64,000 nt of DNA, from assembly GCF_020733705.1 (NCBI RefSeq), contig NZ_JAJFZM010000006.1, positions 148,096-212,095 of the forward strand, in the 5' to 3' direction. This stretch comes from Nocardia australiensis. GTDB taxonomy: Bacteria > Actinomycetota > Actinomycetes > Mycobacteriales > Mycobacteriaceae. Shown piece by piece: positions 55,013-63,812 of the stretch. The translations under genes and the position numbers were made by a program. Position 1 is the stretch's first letter, and each line of letters opens with the position of its first letter. Below the pieces are notes generated by a model. It worked only from the letters and a program-made list of their open reading frames with translations, made no database searches and was not told the origin of the DNA.

Positions 55013-56194
55013 TCAGTTCTGGCCGAATGCCCCAGCTGCTGTGAATGCCAGGCGTGCGAAGCGCGTACCGATCAATTCGTGCGTCGCGGCGTCGGGGTGC
55101 AGGTTGTCGGACAGGGGGTATTCGGCGTTGTCGTCAGCACCGTAGAGATCTCGACCGTCGATGTAATGCAGATGGGGGTCCTCAGCCATCCGATCGGCCA
55201 TGATGTCGGCGAGTTGGTCGCGGATCACCGACAGTGTGAGGCTGCCGCGCGCTACGCCTGCGGGGTCGCCAGCCGCGAGGAACCGAACCTTCCCGGCACG
55301 CAGGGCATCCGTGTCGAACATCCCTGGGCCAGGCGTGTTTTCATGTATCGGGCAGTGAATCGGACCGATGACGAGCAGCGGTATGTCGGGGTGCCCGTCA
55401 CGGATGGTGTCCAAGAAGCCGTGGACCGCGGGACCGAAGGCGCGCAGCCGCATGACGTCGGCGTTGACGAGATTGATGCCGACCTTGACGCTGACGATGT
55501 CGGCCGCGGTATCGCGCATCGCGCGCGCGGTGAACGGGTCGAGCATCGCGCTGCCGGACAGTCCGAGGTTGATCAGCTCGACGCCGCCGAGCGCCGCGGC
55601 CAGCGCGGGCCAGGTGGTACTTGGGCTCGCGGCATTGGAACCCTGGCTGATCGAACTACCGTGGTGCAACCAGACTCGACGGTTTCCCGCAGGGACGGGC
55701 GCGATCGATTCGTCGGTCCGCAGCGCGACGAGTTCGATGCGCTCATAGTGCGGCAACCAAATCTCGATATCCTTGTCGTGGGCGGGCAACTCGGCGAAAC
55801 GCACAGTGCCGACGCGACCGCGCTCTATCTCGGTCCGCCCCGAGGCCAGGTCGGCCCGCACCACGTCGCCACTCGTGGTCGTCGCTCGGCGAACCAGATT
55901 CCCGTCGACCCGCAGATCCACCGTGCCGTCCGGGCGATCCGGCACCCCGACGAGGGCGCTACGCGTCCGCAGTAGATCGACCTCGACCACTGTGGAGCGA
56001 GTCTGGAACACGAGCCGCACCCCCGACGGTTGTGCCTCCGCGGCCACCAGTTGCGGATCGGCACACTGCGCGCGAGCTCCAGCGGGCAGCCGGTGAAAAA
56101 GCCACCCTCGCTCGGTCCGCTCCAACTCGGCAACACCACGAATAAGCTCGACACCGATCGGGTGGTTCTGCATCACACTCGCTGAACTGGTCAT
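55013..56194 (-). CDS. SGNH/GDSL-type hydrolase
   Basis: 393 residues from the ATG at 56194. The N-terminal 175 residues form a beta-rich domain. The SGNH domain follows: block I WLHHGSSISQGSNA (nucleophile Ser), LINLGLSGSAML (block II Gly), VSVKVGINLVN (block III Asn) and DNLHPDAATHELIG (block V Asp-His). It is probably an esterase or acylhydrolase on carbohydrate or lipid esters. There is no signal peptide, so it is cytoplasmic. Upstream 56195-56513 is a divergent promoter region without a gene. Confidence 0.88.
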   Translation of the reverse strand: MTSSASVMQNHPIGVELIRGVAELERTERGWLFHRLPAGARAQCADPQLVAAEAQPSGVRLVFQTRSTVVEVDLLRTRSALVGVPDRPDGTVDLRVDGNLVRRATTTSGDVVRADLASGRTEIERGRVGTVRFAELPAHDKDIEIWLPHYERIELVALRTDESIAPVPAGNRRVWLHHGSSISQGSNAASPSTTWPALAAALGGVELINLGLSGSAMLDPFTARAMRDTAADIVSVKVGINLVNADVMRLRAFGPAVHGFLDTIRDGHPDIPLLVIGPIHCPIHENTPGPGMFDTDALRAGKVRFLAAGDPAGVARGSLTLSVIRDQLADIMADRMAEDPHLHYIDGRDLYGADDNAEYPLSDNLHPDAATHELIGTRFARLAFTAAGAFGQN

Positions 56195-56513
56195 CGTCGC
56201 TCGTCCGCCTCCTGTCGCACCCATGCAATCAGGCCTCGCTCGAGAGCAGATCACCGGGTGCTCCCTCGAACGTGACCGAAGCGCGCCCCGGCGAACAGCC
56301 GGAGTGGACGGTCAGGCCGTCGGGCTTGGCAGTGTTGGTCGCGACTGTGGTCGGGTTCGATCACAAGTTGATGTCCTGTGAGGGTCGGTCCGGGGTACCG
56401 GCCCGATCTGGTTACGCTGAATGCGCTTCCGGACCGCCATCGTGCCCGTGTCCAGTGCGCGACTGTCGCGGCCGCTTCCGTCGAGTCGAACACCGAACGA
56501 AGGCGAGAAGGTC

Positions 56514-57446
56514 ATGCGCTGCGCTGCCGAGCCGGGCCCACACTGTGTCCGAGTTCGCCACCTCCGGCAGGTGATGATGACGACGCTGCTGGCGAGCGCG
56601 ACGCTCGGAGCCGCACTGGTCTTTCCGTCGACCGCGTCGGCCACGCGGATCGATCTCGCCTGCGGAGCACCACTATCCGCTGAGGCGGTCGCCGACATCG
56701 TGCGGCTCGCAGATACGACGACCCTGGCCGGCACCTCGCTGCAGCGTCTGAAACAGGCGGTCGAACAGCATCGGCGGATCACCGAAATCCTGGTGCTGCA
56801 CCGAGATCGGCGCGGATTGCTCGCTCTTGGGCTCGACGCCGTAGAACAGGCCGCCGTCATGCCGCTGCAACGGGATCCGGCTGCCTTCGACGACCCGGAG
56901 TTCGCGCATCGGATCAGCCTGGATCTGCTCCTGCGGTTCCTGCGCAACGTGCACGCCGAATTCACCGGGGCCGCAACCGAACCGCAGTGGACACACTACT
57001 TCGCGTTGACTCGCGACTGCGGGCTGTCAGCAGCCCGAGTGGCGATGGCGGGTTACAACGCTCATCTCACCGTCGACCTCGCCAATGCGATCGCCGACGT
57101 GCGCGCCACCCCGGCGAACGCGCCCGACTACTTCCGGATCGTGGACGCTATCGCAAGCGAGGGATCACTCATCGTCGACGTGACGAGAACTACCTACGGT
57201 GGCGATCTAGGGCCGCTGTGGCGGTTCTATTTCCTGGGCGAGGGTCTCGACGTGGTGCTCGGCGCCGGGGTGGGTTCCGGCGCACTGTTGCGCATGGCCG
57301 ATGCCGGGGCGAATGTGGTGATCTTCGGCAACGGTCTGGCACTCCAGGACCCTGCGCTGGAACCGGTTGCCCGGGCCGAGATCGATGTGCTGTGGCGCGA
57401 CGCTGACGCCGCCTTCGCGGTGTTGTCTTCTAACGGTGGGCTCTGA
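56514..57446 (+). CDS. DUF5995 family exported protein
   Basis: 310 residues from the ATG at 56514, with GAGAAGG upstream. A signal-like hydrophobic stretch lies at about 20-40 (MMTTLLASATLGAALVFPST) before an Ala-x-Ala site. The mature part has EPQWTHYFALTRDCGLSAAR and VAMAGYNAHLTVDLANAIAD, the core of DUF5995, with conserved His and Asp residues. Function unknown. Confidence 0.75.
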   Translation: MRCAAEPGPHCVRVRHLRQVMMTTLLASATLGAALVFPSTASATRIDLACGAPLSAEAVADIVRLADTTTLAGTSLQRLKQAVEQHRRITEILVLHRDRRGLLALGLDAVEQAAVMPLQRDPAAFDDPEFAHRISLDLLLRFLRNVHAEFTGAATEPQWTHYFALTRDCGLSAARVAMAGYNAHLTVDLANAIADVRATPANAPDYFRIVDAIASEGSLIVDVTRTTYGGDLGPLWRFYFLGEGLDVVLGAGVGSGALLRMADAGANVVIFGNGLALQDPALEPVARAEIDVLWRDADAAFAVLSSNGGL

Positions 57447-57480
57447 GGACCTGGAACTCCCACGCCTATGGCGGCGTCCG

Positions 57481-58269
57481 TCAATAGTCGAGGGCGTGCT
57501 CCGGTTGACAAACATGCATGGGAGACGGCAGGTACCGGACGATGGCGTCCAGGAGCGGGGCGATGTCACTCCATGGCGCCGCATCGCACAGGACAGGCGC
57601 AGCGTCGCCGATTCGCGTGAGGCGGCGGACGCGGTCATGCAACTGTTCGGGTGGGATCTCTCGCAGGCCGAGGATGTCGTCCGAATCTGGGGCGTCCTGT
57701 TCCATCACTGTGTCCACGAGGTTGCGGTACCACTCCTCGGCGACTTTCCAATGGCTCCCGTAGAATTCGACACCCATCGGTTCGAGCGCCCACATCGGGA
57801 CCAGATCGATGACACCTTCGAACTCGGTGCCGATGCCGTGAGGGATCTGCAGTGTCAACGGCACCGCCCCGTGCGTGTCGGCGATCGTGCGGACGCAGCG
57901 GTCGAAGTCGGCGGCGGGATGATCGAGTCCGGTCACCAGACACAGCCGTGCGACCTGATGGTCGTCGGCAACCCGCAGTATCGTGTCGAGCCGCGGGGCG
58001 CTCTTCACAGCAGCGTTCACGACCGCGATTACCCCATCGGCTACCCGGATGGACCGCTCCAGGGCCGCGATGGGCGCGTGGCTCGATAGCTCGGCGATAC
58101 GAATCGTGTGATCGACGTGGTCCGTCATCCAAGGGACTGTGGTCGCCGTGCCGGACCCGGTCTTGGCGAAACGGCGGAACAGTCGGTGGACAACTCGCGT
58201 CGTCTCATCGGGGTCCCCGATGATCGTGACGTTGCGGATCGACTGCGGTTCAATGGCTTTGGTGCCCAT
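57481..58269 (-). CDS. EF-G-like GTPase-domain protein lacking the P-loop
   Basis: 262 residues that follow the EF-G G domain in order. RNVTIIGDPDETTRVVHRLF replaces the AHxDAGKTT P-loop region. ERSIRVADGVIAVVNAAVKS corresponds to the switch II follow-on. LVTGLDHPAADFDRCVRTIA replaces the NKxD motif (here TGLD). FEGVIDLVPMWALEPMG matches the G-prime insertion. GTP-binding residues are lost, and domains II-V are absent. It may be a ribosome-associated decoy or a decaying paralogue. Confidence 0.7.
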   Translation of the reverse strand: MGTKAIEPQSIRNVTIIGDPDETTRVVHRLFRRFAKTGSGTATTVPWMTDHVDHTIRIAELSSHAPIAALERSIRVADGVIAVVNAAVKSAPRLDTILRVADDHQVARLCLVTGLDHPAADFDRCVRTIADTHGAVPLTLQIPHGIGTEFEGVIDLVPMWALEPMGVEFYGSHWKVAEEWYRNLVDTVMEQDAPDSDDILGLREIPPEQLHDRVRRLTRIGDAAPVLCDAAPWSDIAPLLDAIVRYLPSPMHVCQPEHALDY

Positions 58270-58401
58270 CGCGTTGTGGTACTCCAGATCGACTCGAGGA
58301 TGTCATCGCATCCTCAATCCGGTCTCACCGTACCTCCGCCCGCGCACCGGTGGAGCGGATTTCGACCCCAAAGTAGAACGTGTTCCTATACCGTCGGGTT
58401 T

Positions 58402-58848
58402 GTGCAGAAAGAACAACGCCCCGCCGTGGCTGACTGGTTCACTGCGGACGACGACACGGTGCGCCTGAAGGGAAGTCGCTGCACTAACTGCGGCACGCCC
58501 TATTTCCCACGGAACACGCTGGCCTGTCGGAACCCGCAGTGCGCAGGTCAGAAAGACGGCTCCGAGCTCGTCGAGTACCTGTTTTCCACACGTGGCCGGA
58601 TCTGGTCGTATGCGGACGCCCGGTACAAGCCGCCCCCGCCCTATGTCTCGCCCGATCCGTTCGAGCCGTATGTCGTTGCGGCGGTGGAGCTCGAGGTCGA
58701 GCAGATGGTGATTCTCGGGCAGGTGGTGCGTGGCCTCACGGTGGATGACCTGGCCGTCGGCATGCCGGTCGAACTGACCCTCGGCGTGCTGTACGAAGAC
58801 GAGGAAGCGGAGCACACGGTGTGGATGTGGAGGCCGGTCGATGACTGA
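58402..58848 (+). CDS. DUF35 OB-fold protein with zinc ribbon
   Basis: 148 residues from a GTG at 58402. The rubredoxin-like zinc ribbon uses CTNC and CRNPQC (about residues 27-48), followed by an OB-fold (YVVAAVELEVEQMVILGQVV). DUF35 proteins bind and stabilise thiolase-like partners. Here it overlaps the start of an Ltp2-like gene by eight bases, the same pairing as ChsH2-DUF35/Ltp2 in steroid side-chain degradation. Confidence 0.9.
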   Translation: MQKEQRPAVADWFTADDDTVRLKGSRCTNCGTPYFPRNTLACRNPQCAGQKDGSELVEYLFSTRGRIWSYADARYKPPPPYVSPDPFEPYVVAAVELEVEQMVILGQVVRGLTVDDLAVGMPVELTLGVLYEDEEAEHTVWMWRPVDD

Positions 58849-60043
58849 CACGAATGATCGCGATGTCGCCGTCCTCGGTGCGGGCATGCACCAGTGGGGC
58901 AAGTGGGGGCGCAATTTCGTCGAATACGGGCTGGTCGCGGCGCGCGCGGCGCTGGCCGATGCCGGGGTGGACCACCGCGACGTCGGCTATATCGCCGGCG
59001 CGGACACGATCCGCAATGGATACCCTGGCTTCGTCTCGGGCGCGACGTTCGCCCAAGCACTGGGCTGGTCGGGTGCGCGGATCTCGAGCAGCTACGCCGC
59101 CTGCGCCTCCGGGGCCCAGGCCATCGCCAACGCGCGCGCCCAGATTCTGGCCGGGTTATGTGACGTGGCACTGGTGGTCGGCGCGGACACCACCCCGAAG
59201 GGGTTCTTCCAGCCGGTCGGCGGTGAACGCCGCGATGACCCGGACTGGTTGCGTTTCCACCTGCTCGGCGCTACAAACCCCATCTATTTCGCACTGTATG
59301 CCCGCCGGCGGATGGCGCTGCACGGTGCCACGCTCGACGATTTCGCCGCAGTCAAGGTGAAGAATGCCAGGCACGGCCTGAACAACCCGTATGCCCGCTA
59401 TCGCAAGGAGGTTTCGGGCGAGGAGGTCGCCGCCTCGGCGATCGTCTCAGACCCGCTGCGGCTGCTGGACATCTGCGCGACCAGTGACGGCGGTGCCGCA
59501 CTGGTGCTGACATCGATGGAGTACGCGAGTCGCCACGGCCTCACCGATCCGGTCCGCATTCGAGCGCTGTCGACGGTCACGCCGACGTTCCCGAAAACCG
59601 TGCTCGATCTGCCGGATTTCGCGACAGACTCCGCCGTGGCCGTCGAGCCTCCGCCGCGCGCGTTCCGTTCCGCCGTCGCGTACGCCGCGTACGAAGAGGC
59701 CGGGCTCGGCCCCGACGACCTGTCCTTCGCGGAAGTTTATGACCTCTCCACCGCGCTGGAGTTGGACTGGTACGAGGACATCGGGCTCTGCGAGACAGGC
59801 GGCGCCGAGGAACTATTGCGCAGCGGCGCAACGACATTGGGCGGACGTGTGCCGGTGAACCCCAGTGGTGGGCTGGCCTGTTTCGGTGAGGCGATACCCG
59901 CGCAGGCAATCGCCCAGGTCTGCGAGCTAACGTGGCAGTTGCGCGGCCATGCCGAGGGCCGCCAAGTGGACAACGCCCGCGCGGGTATTGCGGTGAATCA
60001 AGGCCTCTTCGGTCACGGCTCGGCAATTATCGCCACCCGCTGA
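58841..60043 (+). CDS. Thiolase-fold lipid-transfer protein / aldolase (Ltp2-like)
   Basis: 400 residues of non-condensing thiolase fold. ISSSYAACASGAQAIANARA carries Cys in the thiolase position, DVALVVGADTTPKGFF follows, and the C-terminal NPSGGLACFGEAIPAQAIAQ is typical of SCP2-thiolase/Ltp proteins. Ltp2 of mycobacteria performs the retro-aldol cleavage of steroid C22 intermediates together with a DUF35 partner. The preceding gene supplies that partner, while other side-chain genes (chsE, chsH1) are absent. A strong terminator follows 28 bases after the stop. Confidence 0.88.
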   Translation: MTDTNDRDVAVLGAGMHQWGKWGRNFVEYGLVAARAALADAGVDHRDVGYIAGADTIRNGYPGFVSGATFAQALGWSGARISSSYAACASGAQAIANARAQILAGLCDVALVVGADTTPKGFFQPVGGERRDDPDWLRFHLLGATNPIYFALYARRRMALHGATLDDFAAVKVKNARHGLNNPYARYRKEVSGEEVAASAIVSDPLRLLDICATSDGGAALVLTSMEYASRHGLTDPVRIRALSTVTPTFPKTVLDLPDFATDSAVAVEPPPRAFRSAVAYAAYEEAGLGPDDLSFAEVYDLSTALELDWYEDIGLCETGGAEELLRSGATTLGGRVPVNPSGGLACFGEAIPAQAIAQVCELTWQLRGHAEGRQVDNARAGIAVNQGLFGHGSAIIATR

Positions 60044-60071
60044 ACCCTGGGTCCACCCAGGTCCACTCTCC

Positions 60072-60098
60072 GAAAACCCGGGCCATGCCCGGGTTTTC
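60072..60098 (+). terminator. Rho-independent-like terminator
   Basis: GAAAACCCGGGC and GCCCGGGTTTTC are perfect 12-base arms around the loop CAT, ending in TTTTC. It stands right after the Ltp2-like gene. Confidence 0.85.
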
Positions 60099-60280
60099 AG
60101 TGCTGGCGCAACGAAACCAACTTGGTGTCGTTCACCCCGGGCCCGGGACGAATCGCGATCGAGTTGGCCACGCTCACAGCTCATTTCCCCGATGTGTCGC
60201 GCATCCAGGTTGTCATACACGGCTGACCCGCCGCGCAGTTCTTCATCGATCAAGCATCAGATGCAGACTGGATGATGGGC

Positions 60281-60830
60281 TGAATCCCCCCGGCATGTCC
60301 GGAGACTTATGGGTGTGACAGCTCAGCGGTTTGCTGGGCTGGTTGTTGACAGTAGTAGGCGGTCTCCATCTCGGCGGGCGGCATGTCACCGCAGTGCTGA
60401 TAGAGCCGCCGGTGATTGAACCAATCCACCCATTCGGCGGCCAACTCGACGTGATCGACCGTGCGCCAGGGGCCGCGTGGTTTGATCTGTTCGGTCTTGC
60501 AGAGACCGTTGATCGTCTCGGCGAGCGCGTTGTCATACGAGCTGCCGACCGCGCCGACCGAGGGTTGAATCCCGGCGTCGGCGAGGCGTTCACTGAGCGC
60601 AATGGACATGTATTGCATCGGCCGGGTCTGCGATCGTGGTGCGTTCGACCCGCCCGCGCACCGCCCCACGGAGTCCGAGCTCGCGCATCAACCGCTCCAC
60701 GGTGGCGCGGGCGACCCGGATTCGTTCCCGATTCAGTTGCAACCACACCTTTCTCGCGCCGTAGACGCCGTAGTTCTGCGTGTGCACCCGCGTGATCTCT
60801 ACTTTCAGTTCCTCGTCGCGCTGCTCCCGT
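60281..60830 (-). mobile_element. IS3-family element, degenerate fragment
   Basis: Minus-strand frames carry pieces of the OrfB transposase: ARKVWLQLNRERIRVARATV with RLMRELGLRGAVRGR (N-terminal part, 60640-60830). The C-terminal part is SYDNALAETINGLCKTEQIK with WVDWFNHRRLYQHCGDMPPA (60307-60600). The middle of the DDE domain is deleted and the 5' end is replaced by the amine-oxidase duplication. TGAATCCCCC at 60281 is the outer end and recurs at 7873-7916. 60100-60280 has only a short frame with unclear meaning. Confidence 0.8.
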
Positions 60831-61269
60831 GAGGCCGAGCGAAGGGCAGCGATCCTCGGTGCACTCGTCGAGCGGTTCGGCGAAAAGGCCGGCTCCCCCA
60901 TCGACTACATCGAACAGAACTAGAGTATCGAGCCCTATTCCGGTGGCGGGATGCTCAGTCACGCACCAACCGGTGTGCTTACACAGTTCGGCCATGCCCT
61001 GCGCAAACCCTGCGGCCGTCTCCACTGGGCCGGAACCGAAAGCTCTGCCGTCATGTGCGGTTGGGTCGACGGAGCCATTCGATCGGGTGAACGGGCGGCA
61101 AGCGAAGTGATGGAACACGAAACTGTGACCGCACTCGGAAGCAGACCACATCATCTTTGAAGCCTTTGCGCGACAGGCCCATTCGGCCGACACAGTGCTT
61201 TCGACGCCGACCCGCATCTGATCACCGACCGGCCCGGTCAGCCCCTCGGTCGCCGACAAGGGCTACCAC
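60831..61269 (+). repeat. Long direct repeat, copy B (amine oxidase 3' end)
   Basis: Partner of 21331-21778. It starts exactly at the IS3 fragment junction. A TGG in copy A is TAG here (near 60921), and there is no 5' part of the gene, so it is non-functional. Near 61190 nine bases are missing relative to copy A, and the transposase-fragment portion follows. Confidence 0.95.
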
Positions 61270-61277
61270 GGAATCTG

Positions 61278-61387
61278 GTTGAGATTCTCGCCGAGCGTTT
61301 CCGCCCGGCGCTGGGTCATGTTGCAGGAGCTGCGAGATGCGGATAACCCGTTGAGATTCTCGCCGAGCGTTTCCGCCCGGCGCTGGG
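61278..61387 (-). CRISPR. CRISPR-like pair: two identical 38-base repeats with one 34-base spacer
   Basis: Repeats occupy 61278-61315 and 61350-61387 and are identical in all 38 bases. The single spacer is 61316-61349. Read on the minus strand, each repeat contains CGCCGGGCG-GAAA-CGCTCGGCG, a nine-pair stem with one G-U pair and a GNRA loop, and ends in CTCAAC. No third repeat, leader or cas gene is visible. It may be a decayed array, a minimal array or another type of tandem repeat. Confidence 0.4.
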
Positions 61388-61804
61388 CTCGATGAACTGC
61401 TGTTATGCGGTTAGCGTACCGATTTGAAGTGCGTTCGACGGGCTCTGACACAGCATTCGACCAGGTGAACGGTTCGGAACCCTCCTGCAAAAACCGTCGC
61501 ACTAGGGGTTCCGAAGCGAGGACAGCACGCATCGACAGACAGATCTCCGGTGAGGTCAAGCGCCAGTTCACGTCAGGCCCGTGAGATTCTAGTCGGGGTG
61601 CCGAATACTGTCGATGGACTGATCACAGTGGTCGCCGAAGCGCCAACCGACTCCCCCGCCGCCAGCGCGCCACATACACATACACATGCACTGTCGGAGA
61701 AGCCGGCCAGCATCACCGTGCGTGAAATCCTCGATTCGAAAAAAACATTGAAACCACGCCTCCAACTTTCCTGGTCGCCGATCCGTTTGGATCTACAGAA
61801 CGTC
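61388..61804. other. Region without recognisable gene
   Basis: Open frames on both strands (for example 61550-61819 plus) have mixed codon use. CACATACACATACACATGCA near 61670 is a short simple repeat. No family is recognisable. Confidence 0.4.
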
Positions 61805-61970
61805 GACAGGACGTCATGAAATCACGAGTTTCGAAACGCAGATTGTCGAGAAGCGGCAGCGACGGCTGAACGGTGTGGAGAACATCGTGATCTCGTTGTC
61901 GGCCAAGGGATTGACCACCGGCGAGATTAGTGCGCACTTACGTGAGATCGACGGTAACTCCAAGTACTCG
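61805..61970 (+). mobile_element. IS256-family transposase fragment
   Basis: The frame SFETQIVEKRQRRLNGVENI, VISLSAKGLTTGEISAHL, REIDG corresponds to the N-terminal third of IS256-type (mutator) transposases. The catalytic part is missing. Confidence 0.7.
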
Positions 61971-62175
61971 CATCGAAATAGCGTGCGATGGGATTTCGGT
62001 CAGTACATTGCACGGTGTCGCTGTGGAGGTGAATCTGTAGGAGTCGGTGGACATCGTCGGGTGTGAGTAGGCCGGGGGCGAATCCGCATTCGTCGTAGTA
62101 GGTGTAATGGTCGGGATCGTCGGAGCCATTCTCGAATCGGATCATGATGCGGATGGTGTCATGGTCTATGTTCAT
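61927..62175 (-). CDS. Small hypothetical protein, probably altered C-terminus
   Basis: 82 residues from the ATG at 62175, which is one base into the preceding stop (TGATG). The first 60 residues look genuine (IRFENGSDDPDHYTYYDECG, FAPGLLTPDDVHRLLQIHL). The last 15 run into the IS256 fragment, so the original end was probably lost. Confidence 0.45.
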   Translation of the reverse strand: MNIDHDTIRIMIRFENGSDDPDHYTYYDECGFAPGLLTPDDVHRLLQIHLHSDTVQCTDRNPIARYFDASTWSYRRSHVSAH

Positions 62176-62420
62176 CAGGCCACCGCCGCGATGTCTGGAT
62201 CCTGGAATCCGAAGGGGATTGCGAACTCCGGGTGCGGGTTCAGGCTCAGCCGGTACATGACTCGATCTCCGGTGAACGCGGTCCGGCCGTGCGATCGCGA
62301 GGCATTCTTCACCGGATGCCCTTTTCCGGTCGCACCCCACCAGCAGGAGGGCGGGCGGGTCGATCGCACCTGAGCGATCGGTGTGTGGTTCAGCCTCGAT
62401 CGACAGATGTGAATAGTCAT
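62175..62420 (-). CDS. Small hypothetical protein
   Basis: 81 residues from the ATG at 62420, coupled to the next gene by TGATG. It contains PPSCWWGATGKGHPVKNASR and ends with HPEFAIPFGFQDPDIAAVA. Not recognised; the coupling is the main support. 62421-62813 holds no supported gene. Confidence 0.4.
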   Translation of the reverse strand: MTIHICRSRLNHTPIAQVRSTRPPSCWWGATGKGHPVKNASRSHGRTAFTGDRVMYRLSLNPHPEFAIPFGFQDPDIAAVA

Positions 62421-62813
62421 GGTCCCACTGCGCCGTCCGGCCGTCAGTTTGCCCGGCGCGATTGAACAATGTTGTGCGGGAACGCATGTCAGTTCACGTG
62501 GTTATCGTGGGCGGGCCGGCCGTGGTCGGGGACTCCGCCATCGATGGGCGGTGTTGGACATTGGACTGTGCATCGGAACAACCTGGAACGGTCGTGGGGT
62601 GACCCGCCGGGGGCGGTGTCGGGCAGGAGAGCAGATCTCGTCTCCCCGGCGCGGGAGTCGGGTGGCCGTCATGGTCAACGACTCCTACTGGTGTGCAATG
62701 GATTTCCCGACTTTCGTGTCAAGACTGTCTTGGAATCAGCCAGGAGCCGCAATGTGGCCGAGACGACGAATAGGGATGACATGCAGAGCGTGGTTGCGCA
62801 GTAGGCTGTGATA

Positions 62814-63761
62814 ATGGTGGCTCAGCGTTTGCTCGATGGTCGGCTCAAGCTACGTCATCTGGTGTTGATGGATGCGTTGGCTCGGCAGAAGAGTGTCGTG
62901 GGGGCCGCCGCGGAGTTGCATGTCACGCAGCCGGGAGCGACTCGCAGCTTGCATGAGCTCGAGGGCATTCTGGGTGTGCAGCTGTTCGAGCGGGGCCCTC
63001 GCGGACTCACGCCGACGGTGTTCGGTGAGGCATTCACCGAGCATGCCCGCGCGGTGATCGCGCAGCTGTCGCAGGCCGAGCAGCACGTTGCAGAACTCGC
63101 CGACGCCACCCGGGGATCGGTCAGCGTCGGCACACACCTGGCCGGATCGAACATGCTGCTGCCGCGGGCAGTTGTGGCGGTGAAGGCCGAGCGGCCGCAC
63201 CTCAATGTGATCGTGCGAGACGGGACACCGAGCGCGCTACTGACCGAGCTGGAGGCCGGTCGGGTGGATCTGATCGTCGGTCGGCTCACTGCGCCGTCGG
63301 ACGAGCGACTGGTCCGCCGCAAACTCTACGACGAATCGATCGCGCTGGTCGCACGTGCGACGCACCCGTTGGTCGGCCGCACCGACGTCATCTCCCGTGA
63401 GCTCGCGGGCTATCCGTGGATTCTGCCGAGCCCCGAGACCGCGCTGCGCCGGGAGCTCGAGGAGTTTTTTGCCCGGCACTCTGTCGCGCTGCCCGGCAAC
63501 AGGATCGAGACGACGTCGTTTCTGGCTGTGCGCCAGCTGCTGCTCGAATCGGACCGCATCGCGGCATTGCCAGGCCTGATCGTCCGCGACGAACCACAGC
63601 TGGCCCGTCTACCGGTGGAACTCGACCTGGTGGGCCACAGCGTCGGCATCACACTGTCGAGGTCACGAACCATGAGCCCGTCGGCCCGCGTCCTGATCCA
63701 ACAGCTGATCGAGACGGCTGCGGCCATGACGGGAGATCAGGCAGAGCCCGCGCAACAGTAA
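62814..63761 (+). CDS. LysR-family transcriptional regulator
   Basis: 315 residues. The wHTH is VGAAAELHVTQPGATRSLHE at about 30-50. The effector domain starts around 90 (GSVSVGTHLAGSNMLLPRAV) and has the two-lobed LTTR pattern (DLIVGRLTAP, LAGYPWILPSPETALRREL). The start may also be the GTG at 62808. It is convergent with the 3-hydroxyanthranilate dioxygenase gene, so control of that gene is possible but not shown; its own divergent side has no intact operon. Confidence 0.93.
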   Translation: MVAQRLLDGRLKLRHLVLMDALARQKSVVGAAAELHVTQPGATRSLHELEGILGVQLFERGPRGLTPTVFGEAFTEHARAVIAQLSQAEQHVAELADATRGSVSVGTHLAGSNMLLPRAVVAVKAERPHLNVIVRDGTPSALLTELEAGRVDLIVGRLTAPSDERLVRRKLYDESIALVARATHPLVGRTDVISRELAGYPWILPSPETALRRELEEFFARHSVALPGNRIETTSFLAVRQLLLESDRIAALPGLIVRDEPQLARLPVELDLVGHSVGITLSRSRTMSPSARVLIQQLIETAAAMTGDQAEPAQQ

Positions 63762-63812
63762 CGCCCCGAGCCGGAAAGCAAGTGCCGAAGTTCCCGACTC
63801 GGGCGCCGGGTC

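Noticed and set aside
61260..61571. Minus-strand frame that translates both CRISPR-like repeats as RAETLGENLN
   Set aside because: It is not listed as a gene, because the surrounding frame is low quality; the possibility is kept as an alternative in the finding.
62487..62600. Short frame from 62487 with VVIVGGPAVVG resembling an FAD-binding start
   Set aside because: Only about 38 codons, no continuation, and the glycine pattern is incomplete.
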